From: REBR01 sp033721915
GTDB lineage: Bacteria; Pseudomonadota; Gammaproteobacteria; Pseudomonadales; Oleiphilaceae
DNA: 64,000 bases
Reading direction: 5' to 3'
NCBI GenBank assembly: GCA_033721915.1
Contig: JAWWAC010000008.1
Coordinates: forward strand, 12,145-76,144
Position numbers and translations under genes: made by a program. Shown piece by piece: positions 16,994 to 25,472 of this stretch; the first letter of the stretch is position 1, and every line of letters starts with the position of its first letter. The notes beneath the pieces are model-generated. The model saw only the letters and a list, made by a program, of their open reading frames with translations, was not told where the DNA came from and made no database searches.

Positions 16994-17191
16994 GCCTCCG
17001 GATAAGCCGGATTTTCTGGGACGGTGTCCTGATTTTTACGAAAATGTCACACAAAATCCCCCCGCTGGCCCTTTGTAACTTTTTGTACAAGGGGTCCTGA
17101 GATAGCCTGTTGGCCTGAAAAACCCGGATTGGCTGTCTCGCCAGTCATTTCAATTTGTAACAAAAAAGCCGATTGTAGAAGCCATAAACAG

Positions 17192-17202
17192 TTGTCGGAC
17201 AA
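17192..17202. promoter_or_regulatory. TTGTCnGACAA palindrome upstream of TRAP operon 1
   Basis: Sequence TTGTCGGACAA, a perfect 5-bp inverted repeat around one base, 84 bases before the first lipoprotein start. The same 11-bp palindrome recurs upstream of both copper radical oxidase operons (40944 and, with one arm mismatch, 44182). It matches the TnGTnnnACnA pattern of FadR-type GntR operators. No GntR gene is in the window. Confidence 0.6.
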
Positions 17203-17226
17203 TAACTGATGCTGTCCCTGAGTCGG

Positions 17227-17251
17227 CACGGGACCCTCGACAGGGCCCGTG
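17227..17251 (+). promoter_or_regulatory. Stable hairpin in the TRAP operon 1 leader
   Basis: CACGGG and CCCGTG arms enclose a second stem CCCT/AGGG (CACGGGACCCTCGACAGGGC onward). There is no T run, so it is not a terminator of standard form. It lies 35-60 bases before the first start codon and may stabilise or regulate the leader. Confidence 0.4.
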
Positions 17252-17285
17252 AACCACAACAATAAAGATTTTCAGGAGAATCCAG

Positions 17286-18344
17286 ATGTTTAAGCCGTTG
17301 CAGCTTCTCCCTTCGCGCTCGTTGCGCCCTGTCCTGGTGGCGCTGGTCGCCTCGCTGTTTGTGGCCGGCTGTGGTATCCACCCCATCTATACCCCCACCG
17401 GGCAGGTGTTGTCCGGGTACGGCGAAAGCCATGCCACCCCCTATGTTCTGGAAATGGACGATATTGGCATGGCCTGTTCACTGGGCGAATCACTGGATCC
17501 GCTGCTGTATTCCTTCAAGCGGGTCAAGGCCAACCCGGAGACCACCGGCTCACTGCTGCAGGTGCTGGCGGGTATCTGTGCGGAGAGGGAGGCCGTTGAG
17601 GAGGAGCTGCGCTACCTGCGTGCCGAGCACAAGAACGACCTCTCGGGGATGCGCGATGCCCGTAACGCCATGCAGCGCAAATACGGTGCAACAGCCAATC
17701 GTCGCCTCAAGGCCTTTAACCGGGGCATGACCGCTTTCCGCTTTGATCCCGCCTCCCAGGTAGAAGAACTGGACTGCCCCTGTTACCGGAATGACCAGGA
17801 TGAGCTGACCTTCATGATGGCCCTGCTCAGCGGCGCCCAGGCGGTGCTGGATGACGCCAAGGCCGGCGGCCGTGCCGGTGTGTCCCGCAGCCTGGCGCCC
17901 CAGGTGGAGCGGGCCGCCGCCTGTCTCGACAGCGAGAAATGGGGCGGATTGCCGGGCAATATCCGCGCTGTGATCTGGGTGCTGTTGCCGGATACACGCC
18001 CCGATGACGATCTGGACCCCTGGGCGGTCATGAAGGCCAACCGAGAGGTGGCCATGGCTGCCGGCATGCGCACGGCCATGGCCCTGGAGCTGGTGATGGC
18101 GGAAAACGTGGGCCGTACAGAGACCGTGGCGGAGGTGCTGGCTTTCCTGGCGGAGTCCGAAGAGCGCTTTGTGGTGCGCCCCGAGTACCAGCTGGTGGAC
18201 CTGGTGGGCATGGAAGTGGCCCTGTTTGTCTCGGACCGCATCTGGACGGACCGCTATGGCTACCGCACACCCAGCAACCGCTTCGGCCGCATCAGCGACG
18301 AGCAGGAGCAGGATGAATCCATTAATACCGAAGGCCTGCTCTAG
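17286..18344 (+). CDS. TRAP-associated lipoprotein, copy 1 (TatT-like by context)
   Basis: 352 residues. A lipoprotein signal peptide ends in LFVAGC with lipid Cys29, followed by HPIYTPTGQVLSGYG and a mostly helical body. Conserved blocks shared with two paralogues at 21935 and 23047 include ATPYVLEMDDIGMAC, DPLLYSF, GGRAGVSR and WGGLPGN, and all three end INTEGLL/DTEGLL. It is the first gene of a unit encoding a solute receptor and a TRAP permease. Helical lipoproteins called TatT accompany some TRAP systems (for example in Treponema); I infer an analogous role, perhaps forming an outer-membrane-linked trimer that hands ligand to the receptor. Family membership in TatT itself is not certain. 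AGGAG lies 7 bases before the ATG. Confidence 0.7.
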   Translation: MFKPLQLLPSRSLRPVLVALVASLFVAGCGIHPIYTPTGQVLSGYGESHATPYVLEMDDIGMACSLGESLDPLLYSFKRVKANPETTGSLLQVLAGICAEREAVEEELRYLRAEHKNDLSGMRDARNAMQRKYGATANRRLKAFNRGMTAFRFDPASQVEELDCPCYRNDQDELTFMMALLSGAQAVLDDAKAGGRAGVSRSLAPQVERAAACLDSEKWGGLPGNIRAVIWVLLPDTRPDDDLDPWAVMKANREVAMAAGMRTAMALELVMAENVGRTETVAEVLAFLAESEERFVVRPEYQLVDLVGMEVALFVSDRIWTDRYGYRTPSNRFGRISDEQEQDESINTEGLL

Positions 18345-18398
18345 CAGCGGTCTTTGTATGACAACTCACAAAACGGTTTTAATCAGGAGTACTGAATC

Positions 18399-19430
18399 AT
18401 GCGACTTCGTAGTTTGACGGCTGCGGCCCTGGTGGGGCTGGCCTCTTTCAGCCAGAGCCATGCGAGTGAGGCGATCGACACCTGTGTGTTCGATATCATC
18501 GGTTCCAGTGGCGATCAGTACCAGATGATGCAGGATTACGCTCTGAATATGCGTGAGCATGGGGTTCGTCTCGACCTCATCCCCTACACGGATGAGAGCG
18601 TGGCCCTGGCGGAGTTCTCCTCCGGCTCCTGCGACATTCTGGTGGCTACAGACCTGCGCACACGACGGTTTAACCGTTTTACCGGCACACTCAGTGCCGT
18701 GGGCGCCATTCCCTCCTACGACGAGCTGAAAACGGTCATGAAGGTGCTGGCCAGCGAGGGGGCGGCCAAGCACATGGTCAACGGGGATTACGAGGTGCTG
18801 GGGATCTTTCCACTGGGTGCCGGCTACCTCTTTGTGACGGACCGCTCCATTGATACCGCCGCGGATCTGGCCGGCAAGCGCATTGCCACTCTGGACTACC
18901 AGAAAGACGCCATCCATATGGTGAATTACGTCAACGGCAGCGTGGAGCCTTCCGATATCACCAACTTTGGTGGCAAGTTCAACAACCGCTCCGTGGATGC
19001 GGCCTATGCACCGGCTTTTGCCTATGAGGCACTGGAACTGTACCGGGGCGTCAGTGATGACGGTGGCATTGTCCGCTACCCACTGGCCCAGCTCACCGCC
19101 CAGGTGATTGCCCGCAAAGGGGTGGTGGATTCCGAAACGGCCCAGAAGGCCCGGGAAGTGGCTTACAGCATGTTTGACGACACCATGGAGCTGATCCGCC
19201 GCTACGAGGAGGGTATTCCCGAGTCCAGCTGGGTGGATATCCCGGACAAGGACATTGACGACTACCAGGAGATGTTCCGCCAGAACCGCATCCAGCTGCG
19301 TGACGGTGAGGACAGCGATGGCAACTCCGTCAGTCAGGTGTACGACGGCGACATGCTGACACTGCTGCGTCGCGTTCGCTGCCGTGAAAACCCGGACGCC
19401 TCCGAGTGTACCGCCTCCGACCGGGAATAA
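18399..19430 (+). CDS. AdeT1/2-family solute-binding protein of the TRAP system, copy 1
   Basis: 343 residues with a cleavable signal peptide (about 1-22, ending SHA). The mature protein begins IDTCVFDIIGSSGDQY and carries the AdeT-family blocks CDILVATDLRTR, VGAIPSYDEL, PSDITNFGGKFNNRSVDAA and YAPAFAYEALELYRG. The C-terminus has a paired-cysteine signature RVRCRENPDASEC. Four conserved cysteines suggest two disulfides in the periplasm. AdeT proteins are often labelled RND-type efflux proteins, but here the gene precedes a TRAP permease, so I read it as the TRAP substrate receptor, presumably for an organic acid. The start follows AGGAG by 9 bases. Ligand unknown. Confidence 0.8.
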   Translation: MRLRSLTAAALVGLASFSQSHASEAIDTCVFDIIGSSGDQYQMMQDYALNMREHGVRLDLIPYTDESVALAEFSSGSCDILVATDLRTRRFNRFTGTLSAVGAIPSYDELKTVMKVLASEGAAKHMVNGDYEVLGIFPLGAGYLFVTDRSIDTAADLAGKRIATLDYQKDAIHMVNYVNGSVEPSDITNFGGKFNNRSVDAAYAPAFAYEALELYRGVSDDGGIVRYPLAQLTAQVIARKGVVDSETAQKAREVAYSMFDDTMELIRRYEEGIPESSWVDIPDKDIDDYQEMFRQNRIQLRDGEDSDGNSVSQVYDGDMLTLLRRVRCRENPDASECTASDRE

Positions 19431-19441
19431 ACGCCCGGTCA

Positions 19442-19463
19442 GGCCGGGGAAGGCTCCCCGGCC
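19442..19463 (+). promoter_or_regulatory. Intergenic hairpin between receptor and permease genes
   Basis: GGCCGGGG-AAGGCT-CCCCGGCC, a perfect 8-bp GC stem without a T run. Such hairpins downstream of binding-protein genes commonly protect the upstream mRNA and keep receptor expression above permease expression. Role inferred. Confidence 0.5.
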
Positions 19464-19510
19464 ACGCCAACACCCTCCAAAAATAATGATTGATTCGAGG
19501 CTTCATCGTC

Positions 19511-21586
19511 ATGGTTGAACCCAAGAGCGTCGAGCAGGGGCTCGCCAAACCCCACTGGGGACAGCGTCTGCACGGCATCGTTGTTGTCACGCTGCTGATT
19601 GTCGTGCTGCTGCTGGGTCTTGGCAGCTCCATGCACTCACGCATGCTCTCCATGGGAGAGCAGATCTGGCCGGGGTATTACACCCTCAACCCCGGGGCCA
19701 GTGAGCCCAGCTGCGAGTACGACGTGGACATTGAGCGCCGTGTCCAGGAGGAAATGGCCGCGGAAGAGGAAGGCGGGTTCGACCTTGGGGGGGATTTCGG
19801 CCCCGATGAAGACGCCATCCGCCGCTCCATCGAGCGTAACCTGGAGCGCTGCGAGCGCAGTCATGCCCAGTACGAGGCCCAGCAGGAACGCATCACCCCG
19901 ATTCTGGTGGCCTACAAGGCCACCGAGCGGGCCATGGCCACCTGGCTGACCGACAACATGGCCCTGTCCACCTACCTGTTTATCATCCTCATGGGGATTG
20001 GCGCCGGCACGGCCGCTTTCGGCAATGAGCATATTGCACTGCGTCCGCCACTGAACCGGGTGGACTGGCGTGTCTCCCAGGGGGCGCAGTTGCTGGTGAA
20101 CGGTCTGATGGTTTACTCCATCAACAATTACCTGTTCAACCTCAACCAGATACCCGAAACCGAGCATTTGCAGTCCCTGCAGAATGCCTGGATGGCGGTA
20201 TTCAGCCTGCTGGCGCTGATCAATGCGATCCGTCTGGTGAAGGTGCCCCTTGAGCTGCCACAGGGGAAGCTGATGCTGACCAGCGCCCTGGTGCCGCCGC
20301 TGTACTGCGTCATGGGTGTCACGGGCTTTCTCTACTTTATCGGCATCGGCAATCTGTTCCTGCCCCAGTTACCGGTCAACTGGGACTCCGCTGGGCTGGG
20401 TGTCTACATCAACCAGATGACAGGCCATGCCAACCTGTTCATCAATATCGGCCTCTACGTGTTCGTGGGCATGATGCTCAAGCAGACCACCATTCCGGAG
20501 CGTCTGCTCAAGGCCGTTCACCCCTGGCAGTTGCCACCCGCGGCACTGGCCTCACTGGTCATCTTCGCCACCGCCTTCCCCACGGCCTTCACCGGCGCCT
20601 CGGGCATCTTCATCCTGGCAGTGGGTGGCACCATCTACGACGAGCTGCGCCGTGCCGGCGCCGGACGACAGCTGTCACTGGCCACCACGGCCATGTCCGG
20701 CAGCCTCGGCGTGGTGCTCAATCCCTGCCTGCTGATCGTGGTGATTGCGGCACTGAACCGGGAAGTGACCACCGTGGAGCTCTACAACGTGGGCTTCTGG
20801 GTGTTTATCCTCTCCGCCTGCCTGTTTTCCTTTATGGTCTGCACCACGGAAGGGGAGTGGAAGCCCCGGGCCATCAGCAAGCGCAAGGCGGCCATGGAAT
20901 CCCTGCGGGCGCTGAGGCCGCTGATTCCCTATGTGCTGATGATTGCGGCGGTGGTGCTGGCCTTCCGTTACCTGCTGGGCGTGAGCTTCGATGAGTACAA
21001 CGCGCCCATGGTGCTGCCGGTGGTCATGATGATGCTGGTGCTGATGGACTCCCGGAAGGGCTCCAGCCGGGTACTGGACTGGGGGCGCCGCATTGCCACC
21101 GGTGCCAGCGAATCGGCGGTGCACGCCGGCGCACTGCTGACGCTGATCGGCCTGTCCATGTCCGTGGGCGGCATACTGGAGCGCTCCGACCTGGTATCCA
21201 CCATTTTCCCGTCAGAGGCCGGTTCCGTCTGGCTGGTGATGCTGGCCCTGGTGGTGATGCTGACCATCATCGGCATGTTCATGGACCCCTTCGCCGCCGT
21301 GGTGCTGGTGTCGGCCACCATCGCCCAGCCGGCCATGGGTCTGGGCGTGGAGCCGCTGCATTTCTGGATTGTCACACTGGTGGCCTTTGAGCTGGGGTAC
21401 CTGACGCCGCCCGTGGCACTCAACCACCTGCTGACCCGGCAGGTGGTGGGGGCCCGTGAGGCGCTGATCCCGGAGCTGGAGGGCAGCTTCTACCGGCGTT
21501 ACCAGCGGCTTCTGCTGCCGTTGATGGTGATGTTCACCACACTGATGCTGGTGGCCTTTATACCGCTGTTCTTCTACACCAGCTAA
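19511..21586 (+). CDS. TRAP transporter fused permease (DctQ-like plus DctM-like), copy 1
   Basis: About 691 residues. The N-terminal about 250 residues hold roughly four membrane segments, as in a small (Q) TRAP subunit, and the C-terminal about 440 residues form the large (M) subunit with GLGVYINQMTGHANLFINIG, GASGIFILAVGGTIYDELRR and FMDPFAAVVLVSATIAQP, then a characteristic GYLTPPVALN near the end. Between the first and second membrane segments is an acidic, glutamate-rich loop (about 43-148) with two cysteines, conserved in the second copy. It would drive Na+- or H+-coupled uptake of the solute delivered by the receptor. I chose the ATG at 19511, which aligns with the paralogue start; a TTG at 19490 is in frame. 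Confidence 0.85.
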   Translation: MVEPKSVEQGLAKPHWGQRLHGIVVVTLLIVVLLLGLGSSMHSRMLSMGEQIWPGYYTLNPGASEPSCEYDVDIERRVQEEMAAEEEGGFDLGGDFGPDEDAIRRSIERNLERCERSHAQYEAQQERITPILVAYKATERAMATWLTDNMALSTYLFIILMGIGAGTAAFGNEHIALRPPLNRVDWRVSQGAQLLVNGLMVYSINNYLFNLNQIPETEHLQSLQNAWMAVFSLLALINAIRLVKVPLELPQGKLMLTSALVPPLYCVMGVTGFLYFIGIGNLFLPQLPVNWDSAGLGVYINQMTGHANLFINIGLYVFVGMMLKQTTIPERLLKAVHPWQLPPAALASLVIFATAFPTAFTGASGIFILAVGGTIYDELRRAGAGRQLSLATTAMSGSLGVVLNPCLLIVVIAALNREVTTVELYNVGFWVFILSACLFSFMVCTTEGEWKPRAISKRKAAMESLRALRPLIPYVLMIAAVVLAFRYLLGVSFDEYNAPMVLPVVMMMLVLMDSRKGSSRVLDWGRRIATGASESAVHAGALLTLIGLSMSVGGILERSDLVSTIFPSEAGSVWLVMLALVVMLTIIGMFMDPFAAVVLVSATIAQPAMGLGVEPLHFWIVTLVAFELGYLTPPVALNHLLTRQVVGAREALIPELEGSFYRRYQRLLLPLMVMFTTLMLVAFIPLFFYTS

Positions 21587-21613
21587 GGCCGGCTCAGGGG
21601 TAACTCCGAGACA

Positions 21614-21649
21614 AACCGCCGCACGGGGCAACCCGGCGGCGGTTTTTTT
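21614..21649 (+). terminator. Terminator of TRAP operon 1
   Basis: AACCGCCGC and GCGGCGGTT arms around a 13-base loop, followed by TTTTT. It begins 27 bases after the permease stop and separates copy 1 from copy 2. Confidence 0.88.
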
Positions 21650-21934
21650 ATGCGCCTGCTGCTCTGCCAGGGCGCAGCCCCCCATTTCCCCTGCCTTTTT
21701 TCAGTCCCGCCGGGAAAAACACCCCAAACCGTGAACTGGCCCCGGCAAAGCCTCCCGCCACTCTTGCTAAGCTGTAATTCGTTTTTCCTGAGCCATCAGA
21801 AATTGTTTTCCAGAACAACCAGAAAGGATTCCAGGTGCGACTTCATGCTGAACCCTGATGATCGACAATTCCGGCCGATGGAATGGATAGTGCGGAAGTC
21901 CGGATTGGCCTGGACCCGGAACAGGCCCCGCACC
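21650..21934. other. Intergenic region ahead of TRAP operon 2
   Basis: About 285 bases after the terminator. It must hold the operon 2 promoter. An inverted repeat TTGTT-N6-AACAA lies near 21803-21818, loosely like the TTGTCnGACAA sites but with different spacing. An in-frame ATG at 21845 offers an alternative longer lipoprotein start; otherwise I see nothing coding. Confidence 0.4.
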
Positions 21935-22993
21935 ATGACCCGACCACGCAAGCGCAGGCGGCCATTGGCGCTGATCCGGCCAATGGCGCTCACGGTCGCC
22001 TTTCTGGGTCTGTCCGGCTGTGGCGGCTTTCACCTGATTTATACTCCCGTCGGCCAGGGCCTGTCCGGTTATGCCAGGGACCATGCCACTCCCTATGTAC
22101 TGGCAATGGACGATGTGGGCATGGCCTGTGAACACGGACTGGGGGTGGAGCCGCTGCTGTATTCCTTCTCCCGCGTGACCCACAACCCGGATCTTACCGG
22201 CACACTGCTGCAGGTACTGGGCGGAATCTGCGGTGAGCGTGATGCGGTGGAAGAGGAGCTGCGTTACCTGAGGGCCAGCTACCACAACAACATCAGTGAG
22301 ATGCAGGATGCGCGCAGCAGCCTGCAACGCCGCTATGCCATCAACGCCAAACGGCGCCTTCTGGCCTATGAGCGGAGCATGGCCGCCTTTGATTTCGACC
22401 CCACACAGCCGGAACTGGATGAGTGCCCTCCCTACCGCAACAACCAGGACGAGCTGACTTTTATGCTGGGGCTTCTCAGCGGACTGCAGGCGGTGATGGA
22501 CGATGCCAGGAGCGGCGGCCGCGCAGGGGTTTCAAGGGGGCTGGCAATGCAGGTGGAGCGTGCTGCCACCTGCCTGGGTAACAAGAAGTGGGGCGGCATG
22601 CCGGGCAACCTGCGGGCTCTGGTATGGACGCTGCTGCCGGATTCCCGCCCCGATGGCATCGACGACCCCTGGCAGTTCATGGCGGAAAACCGCCAGCTGG
22701 CCATGGACAAGGGCGTCAGAACCGCCATGGTGCTGGAGCTGGTCATGGCGGAGAACCTGAACCGCACGGACACCATGGCGGAGGTGCTGTCGGTTCTGGC
22801 GGAATCCGAGGGCAACTTCACCGTCAGTCCCGATTACCGCCTGGTGGACAGCACCGGCATGGAAGTGGCCCGTTTCGTTTCAGACCGTCTGTGGACCAGG
22901 CGCTACGGCCACGCCACACCCTCCAACCGTTTCGGCCGCATCAGCAAGGACCGTGAGCCGGGGAAGGAGATTGATACGGAAGGTCTTCTATGA
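21935..22993 (+). CDS. TRAP-associated lipoprotein, copy 2a
   Basis: 352 residues, paralogue of the 17286 lipoprotein over its whole length. The signal peptide is very basic (MTRPRKRRRPLALIRP) and ends LGLSGC with lipid Cys29, the same position as in the other two copies; this coincidence is my reason for choosing the ATG at 21935 over in-frame 21845. Conserved blocks are ATPYVLAMDDVGMAC, GICGERDAVEEELRYLRA, NNQDELTFMLGLLSG, GGRAGVSRGLAMQVERAA and DTEGLL at the end. First gene of the expanded second TRAP operon. Function is inferred as in copy 1. Its tandem neighbour begins 53 bases downstream. Confidence 0.7.
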   Translation: MTRPRKRRRPLALIRPMALTVAFLGLSGCGGFHLIYTPVGQGLSGYARDHATPYVLAMDDVGMACEHGLGVEPLLYSFSRVTHNPDLTGTLLQVLGGICGERDAVEEELRYLRASYHNNISEMQDARSSLQRRYAINAKRRLLAYERSMAAFDFDPTQPELDECPPYRNNQDELTFMLGLLSGLQAVMDDARSGGRAGVSRGLAMQVERAATCLGNKKWGGMPGNLRALVWTLLPDSRPDGIDDPWQFMAENRQLAMDKGVRTAMVLELVMAENLNRTDTMAEVLSVLAESEGNFTVSPDYRLVDSTGMEVARFVSDRLWTRRYGHATPSNRFGRISKDREPGKEIDTEGLL

Positions 22994-23046
22994 AGCCCTT
23001 TTCCCTGGACAGCCCTGTCACCCCAACCGATTGCAGGAGTGCCTCT

Positions 23047-24102
23047 ATGCCACCAAGCTTCAATAACCGACTCTGGCGGCCGGCAAGGCTGGCGGTCATG
23101 GCCGCCCTGGCGGCTGTCTTACTGGCCGGCTGCTCCGGTTTCCACCCCATCTACACCCCGGTGGGACAGATCATGACCGGTTACGCCGAGCGGGATGCCA
23201 CCCCCTATGTGCTGGAAATGGAGGACGTGGGCATGGCCTGCTCCATGGGGGAGTCGCTGGATCCGCTGCTGTACTCCTTTTCCAGGGTCACCTCCGCGCC
23301 CAATACCACCGGCACACTGATGCAGGTGCTGGCCGGCATCTGCGGTGAGCGACAGGCCGTGCAGCAGGAGCTGCGTTACCTGAGGGCCTCTTACCAGGAC
23401 AACACCAGCGAAATCCGCGATGCCCGCAGCGATATGCAGATCTGGTACGGGGCCACCGCCAGCCGCCGCCTGATGGCCTATAACCGGGGGCTGGAAGCCT
23501 ATGATTACGACCCGGATGCCAGTGAACGGATGTGCCCCGATCTGGGGGATGATCAGGACGAGCTGACGTTTCTCACGGCACTGCTCAGTGGCGCCCAGGC
23601 GGTGATGGACGATGCCAAGTCCGGCGGCCGCGCCGGTGTTTCCCGCGCCATTGCGGCCCAGGTGGAGCGTTCTGCGGGCTGCCTTGAGAATGCCAAGTGG
23701 GCCGGTATACCGGGCAATCTGCGGGCCATTATCTGGGTGCTGTTGCCGGATCTGAGCCCCGAAGAGGTGGAGGACCCCTGGAAGATCATGGCCATGAACC
23801 GTGAGACCGCCTTCAAAGGGGGATTGCGCACGGCCATTGCACTGGAGCTGGTCATGGCGGAGAACGTGGGCCGGCTGGATGTGGTGGAGTCGGCCCTGTC
23901 CTACCTGGCGGACATTGAAGACCGCTTTGAGGTCAATCCCCGCTACCGGCTGGTGGACGAGGTGGGCATGGAAGTCTCCATGTCGGTTTCTGACCGGATC
24001 TGGACCGAACGTTATGGCCACCGCACTCCGGCCAACCGGTTCGGGCGCCTGAGCAAGGAGCCCGAACCCCGGGAAGACATCGATACCGAGGGGCTGCTGT
24101 GA
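23047..24102 (+). CDS. TRAP-associated lipoprotein, copy 2b
   Basis: 351 residues, tandem paralogue of the preceding gene. Signal peptide ends LLAGC with lipid Cys29, followed by SGFHPIYTPVGQIMTGYAE. The same conserved blocks occur (ATPYVLEMEDVGMAC, DPLLYSFSRV, DDQDELTFLTALLSGAQAV, GGRAGVSRAIAAQVERS), with divergence in the segment around residues 150-170. The start is the ATG at 23047, 7 bases after AGGAG; an in-frame ATG at 22990 that overlaps the upstream stop is less likely. Two different lipoproteins next to two different receptors suggest paired specialisation, or mixed oligomers. Confidence 0.7.
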   Translation: MPPSFNNRLWRPARLAVMAALAAVLLAGCSGFHPIYTPVGQIMTGYAERDATPYVLEMEDVGMACSMGESLDPLLYSFSRVTSAPNTTGTLMQVLAGICGERQAVQQELRYLRASYQDNTSEIRDARSDMQIWYGATASRRLMAYNRGLEAYDYDPDASERMCPDLGDDQDELTFLTALLSGAQAVMDDAKSGGRAGVSRAIAAQVERSAGCLENAKWAGIPGNLRAIIWVLLPDLSPEEVEDPWKIMAMNRETAFKGGLRTAIALELVMAENVGRLDVVESALSYLADIEDRFEVNPRYRLVDEVGMEVSMSVSDRIWTERYGHRTPANRFGRLSKEPEPREDIDTEGLL

Positions 24103-24221
24103 CTGGCCTTTATGGCCCTGTGTTCAGGCCGTCTGTCCACTAGTGTCCATGTCTCCCTGAAGAGCTCGCAACAAAAACAAGTCATGCCAAGCCCCGGAGG
24201 GGTATCAAGGAGAACACCGTT

Positions 24222-25265
24222 ATGCGAATGCCCACCCTGGCCAGTCTTGCCCTGGCCGCTGCACTGTCACTGACCGGGCCGGCCCAGGCCGAAGAGAATG
24301 AGAAGCCCATTGATGTCTGCGTGTTTGATCTGATCGGTGCTGCAGGGGACCAGTACCGGCTGATGCAGGATTACGCACTGATGATGCGCGAACAGGGCAT
24401 CCGTCTGAATCTCAAGCCCTACACCGATGAAAGCGTTGCACTGGCCGAGTTTTCCGCCGGCGAGTGCGATGTGCTGGGTGCCACCCACCTGAGAACCATC
24501 CGCTTCAACCGCTTTGCCGGCACACTGGGAGCGGTGGGGGCCATTCCCTCCTACAAAGAGCTGGAGACCGTGCTGGCGGTACTGGCAACCGAGGCCGCCG
24601 CCAAGCATCTGAACGGCGATGAATACGATGTGGTGGGCATTTTCCCCGCCGGCGCTGCCTACCTCTTTATTACAGACCGCACCATGGACCGGGTGGAGGA
24701 TCTGGCCGGCAAAAGGATTGCCACGCTGGATTACATGCCGGACGCCATCCATATGGTGAACTACGTGGGGGCCACCGTGGAGCCCTCGGACATCACCAAC
24801 TTCGGTGGCAAGTTCAACAACCGCTCCGTGGATGCCGCCTATGCCCCCGCCTTTGCCTACGAGGCGCTGGAGCTGTACCGGGGCGTTCGTGACGACGGCG
24901 GCATCGTGCGTTACCCCCTGGGGCAGCTCACCGGGCAGCTGATTGCCCGGGCCGATGTGTTCAACGATGAGCAGGCTCAGAAGGCCCGTGAGGTGGCCTT
25001 TTCCCTGTATAACGAGATCATGGATCTGGTGCTGCAGTTTGAGGCGGACATTCCGGAGGATGTCTGGGTGGATATCCCCGAAGGAGATATTGACGAATAT
25101 CAGGAAATGTTCCGCCAGAACCGGATACAGCTGCGGGATGGTGTGGACAGTGACGGTAACGACATTGCCAAGGTCTATCACCCGGAAATGCTGACACTGT
25201 TGCGCCGTGTGCGCTGCCGTGAAACCCCCTCCGCCTCGGAGTGCACCGCCCCGGACCGGGAATAA
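24222..25265 (+). CDS. AdeT1/2-family solute-binding protein of the TRAP system, copy 2a
   Basis: 347 residues. Signal peptide about 1-23 (LSLTGPAQA). Mature protein begins near EENEKPIDVCVFDLIGAAGDQY and retains the four conserved cysteines (CVFD, GECD, and the pair in RVRCRETPSASEC) and the PSDITNFGGKFNNRSVDAA ligand-cleft block. Differences from the other receptors cluster at GATHLRTIRFN, where the others read ATDLRTRRFN or ATDIRTRRFN, so the cleft may bind a different ligand. AAGGAG lies 8 bases before the ATG. Second-operon receptor, followed by another receptor. Confidence 0.78.
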   Translation: MRMPTLASLALAAALSLTGPAQAEENEKPIDVCVFDLIGAAGDQYRLMQDYALMMREQGIRLNLKPYTDESVALAEFSAGECDVLGATHLRTIRFNRFAGTLGAVGAIPSYKELETVLAVLATEAAAKHLNGDEYDVVGIFPAGAAYLFITDRTMDRVEDLAGKRIATLDYMPDAIHMVNYVGATVEPSDITNFGGKFNNRSVDAAYAPAFAYEALELYRGVRDDGGIVRYPLGQLTGQLIARADVFNDEQAQKAREVAFSLYNEIMDLVLQFEADIPEDVWVDIPEGDIDEYQEMFRQNRIQLRDGVDSDGNDIAKVYHPEMLTLLRRVRCRETPSASECTAPDRE

Positions 25266-25338
25266 TCCGGGCAATGGGGCTCATTGTGAACGGGCCATTG
25301 AAACAGACACAGAAGGTCCTGATAGGCTGGTGACTGGT

Positions 25339-25357
25339 TGTGACAGGGAGCGTCACA
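25339..25357. promoter_or_regulatory. Inverted repeat TGTGAC-N7-GTCACA between the two receptors
   Basis: A perfect 6-bp inverted repeat, 115 bases before the next receptor start. It resembles a CRP site but the spacing is wrong (TGTGA and TCACA separated by 9, not 6). It may be an internal operator or an mRNA hairpin. A third TCACA-type half lies at about 25371. Confidence 0.35.
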
Positions 25358-25472
25358 GCGAGAGCGAGGGTCACAGGGGGTTGAAGTGTCATCCGCCCGG
25401 CATCAACTGAATCAACACTCGCAGCAGTTCAAGGCTCATCACGGATTGAATCACTGCAACAGGAGATCGAGT

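Noticed and set aside
21845..21934. Upstream start for lipoprotein copy 2a
   Set aside because: It would put 59 residues before the lipid cysteine; the ATG at 21935 places it at residue 29 exactly as in both paralogues.
25336..25357. CRP (cAMP receptor) binding site upstream of the second receptor
   Set aside because: The TGTGA and TCACA halves are 9 bases apart instead of 6, so it does not fit a CRP site; kept only as an unassigned inverted repeat.
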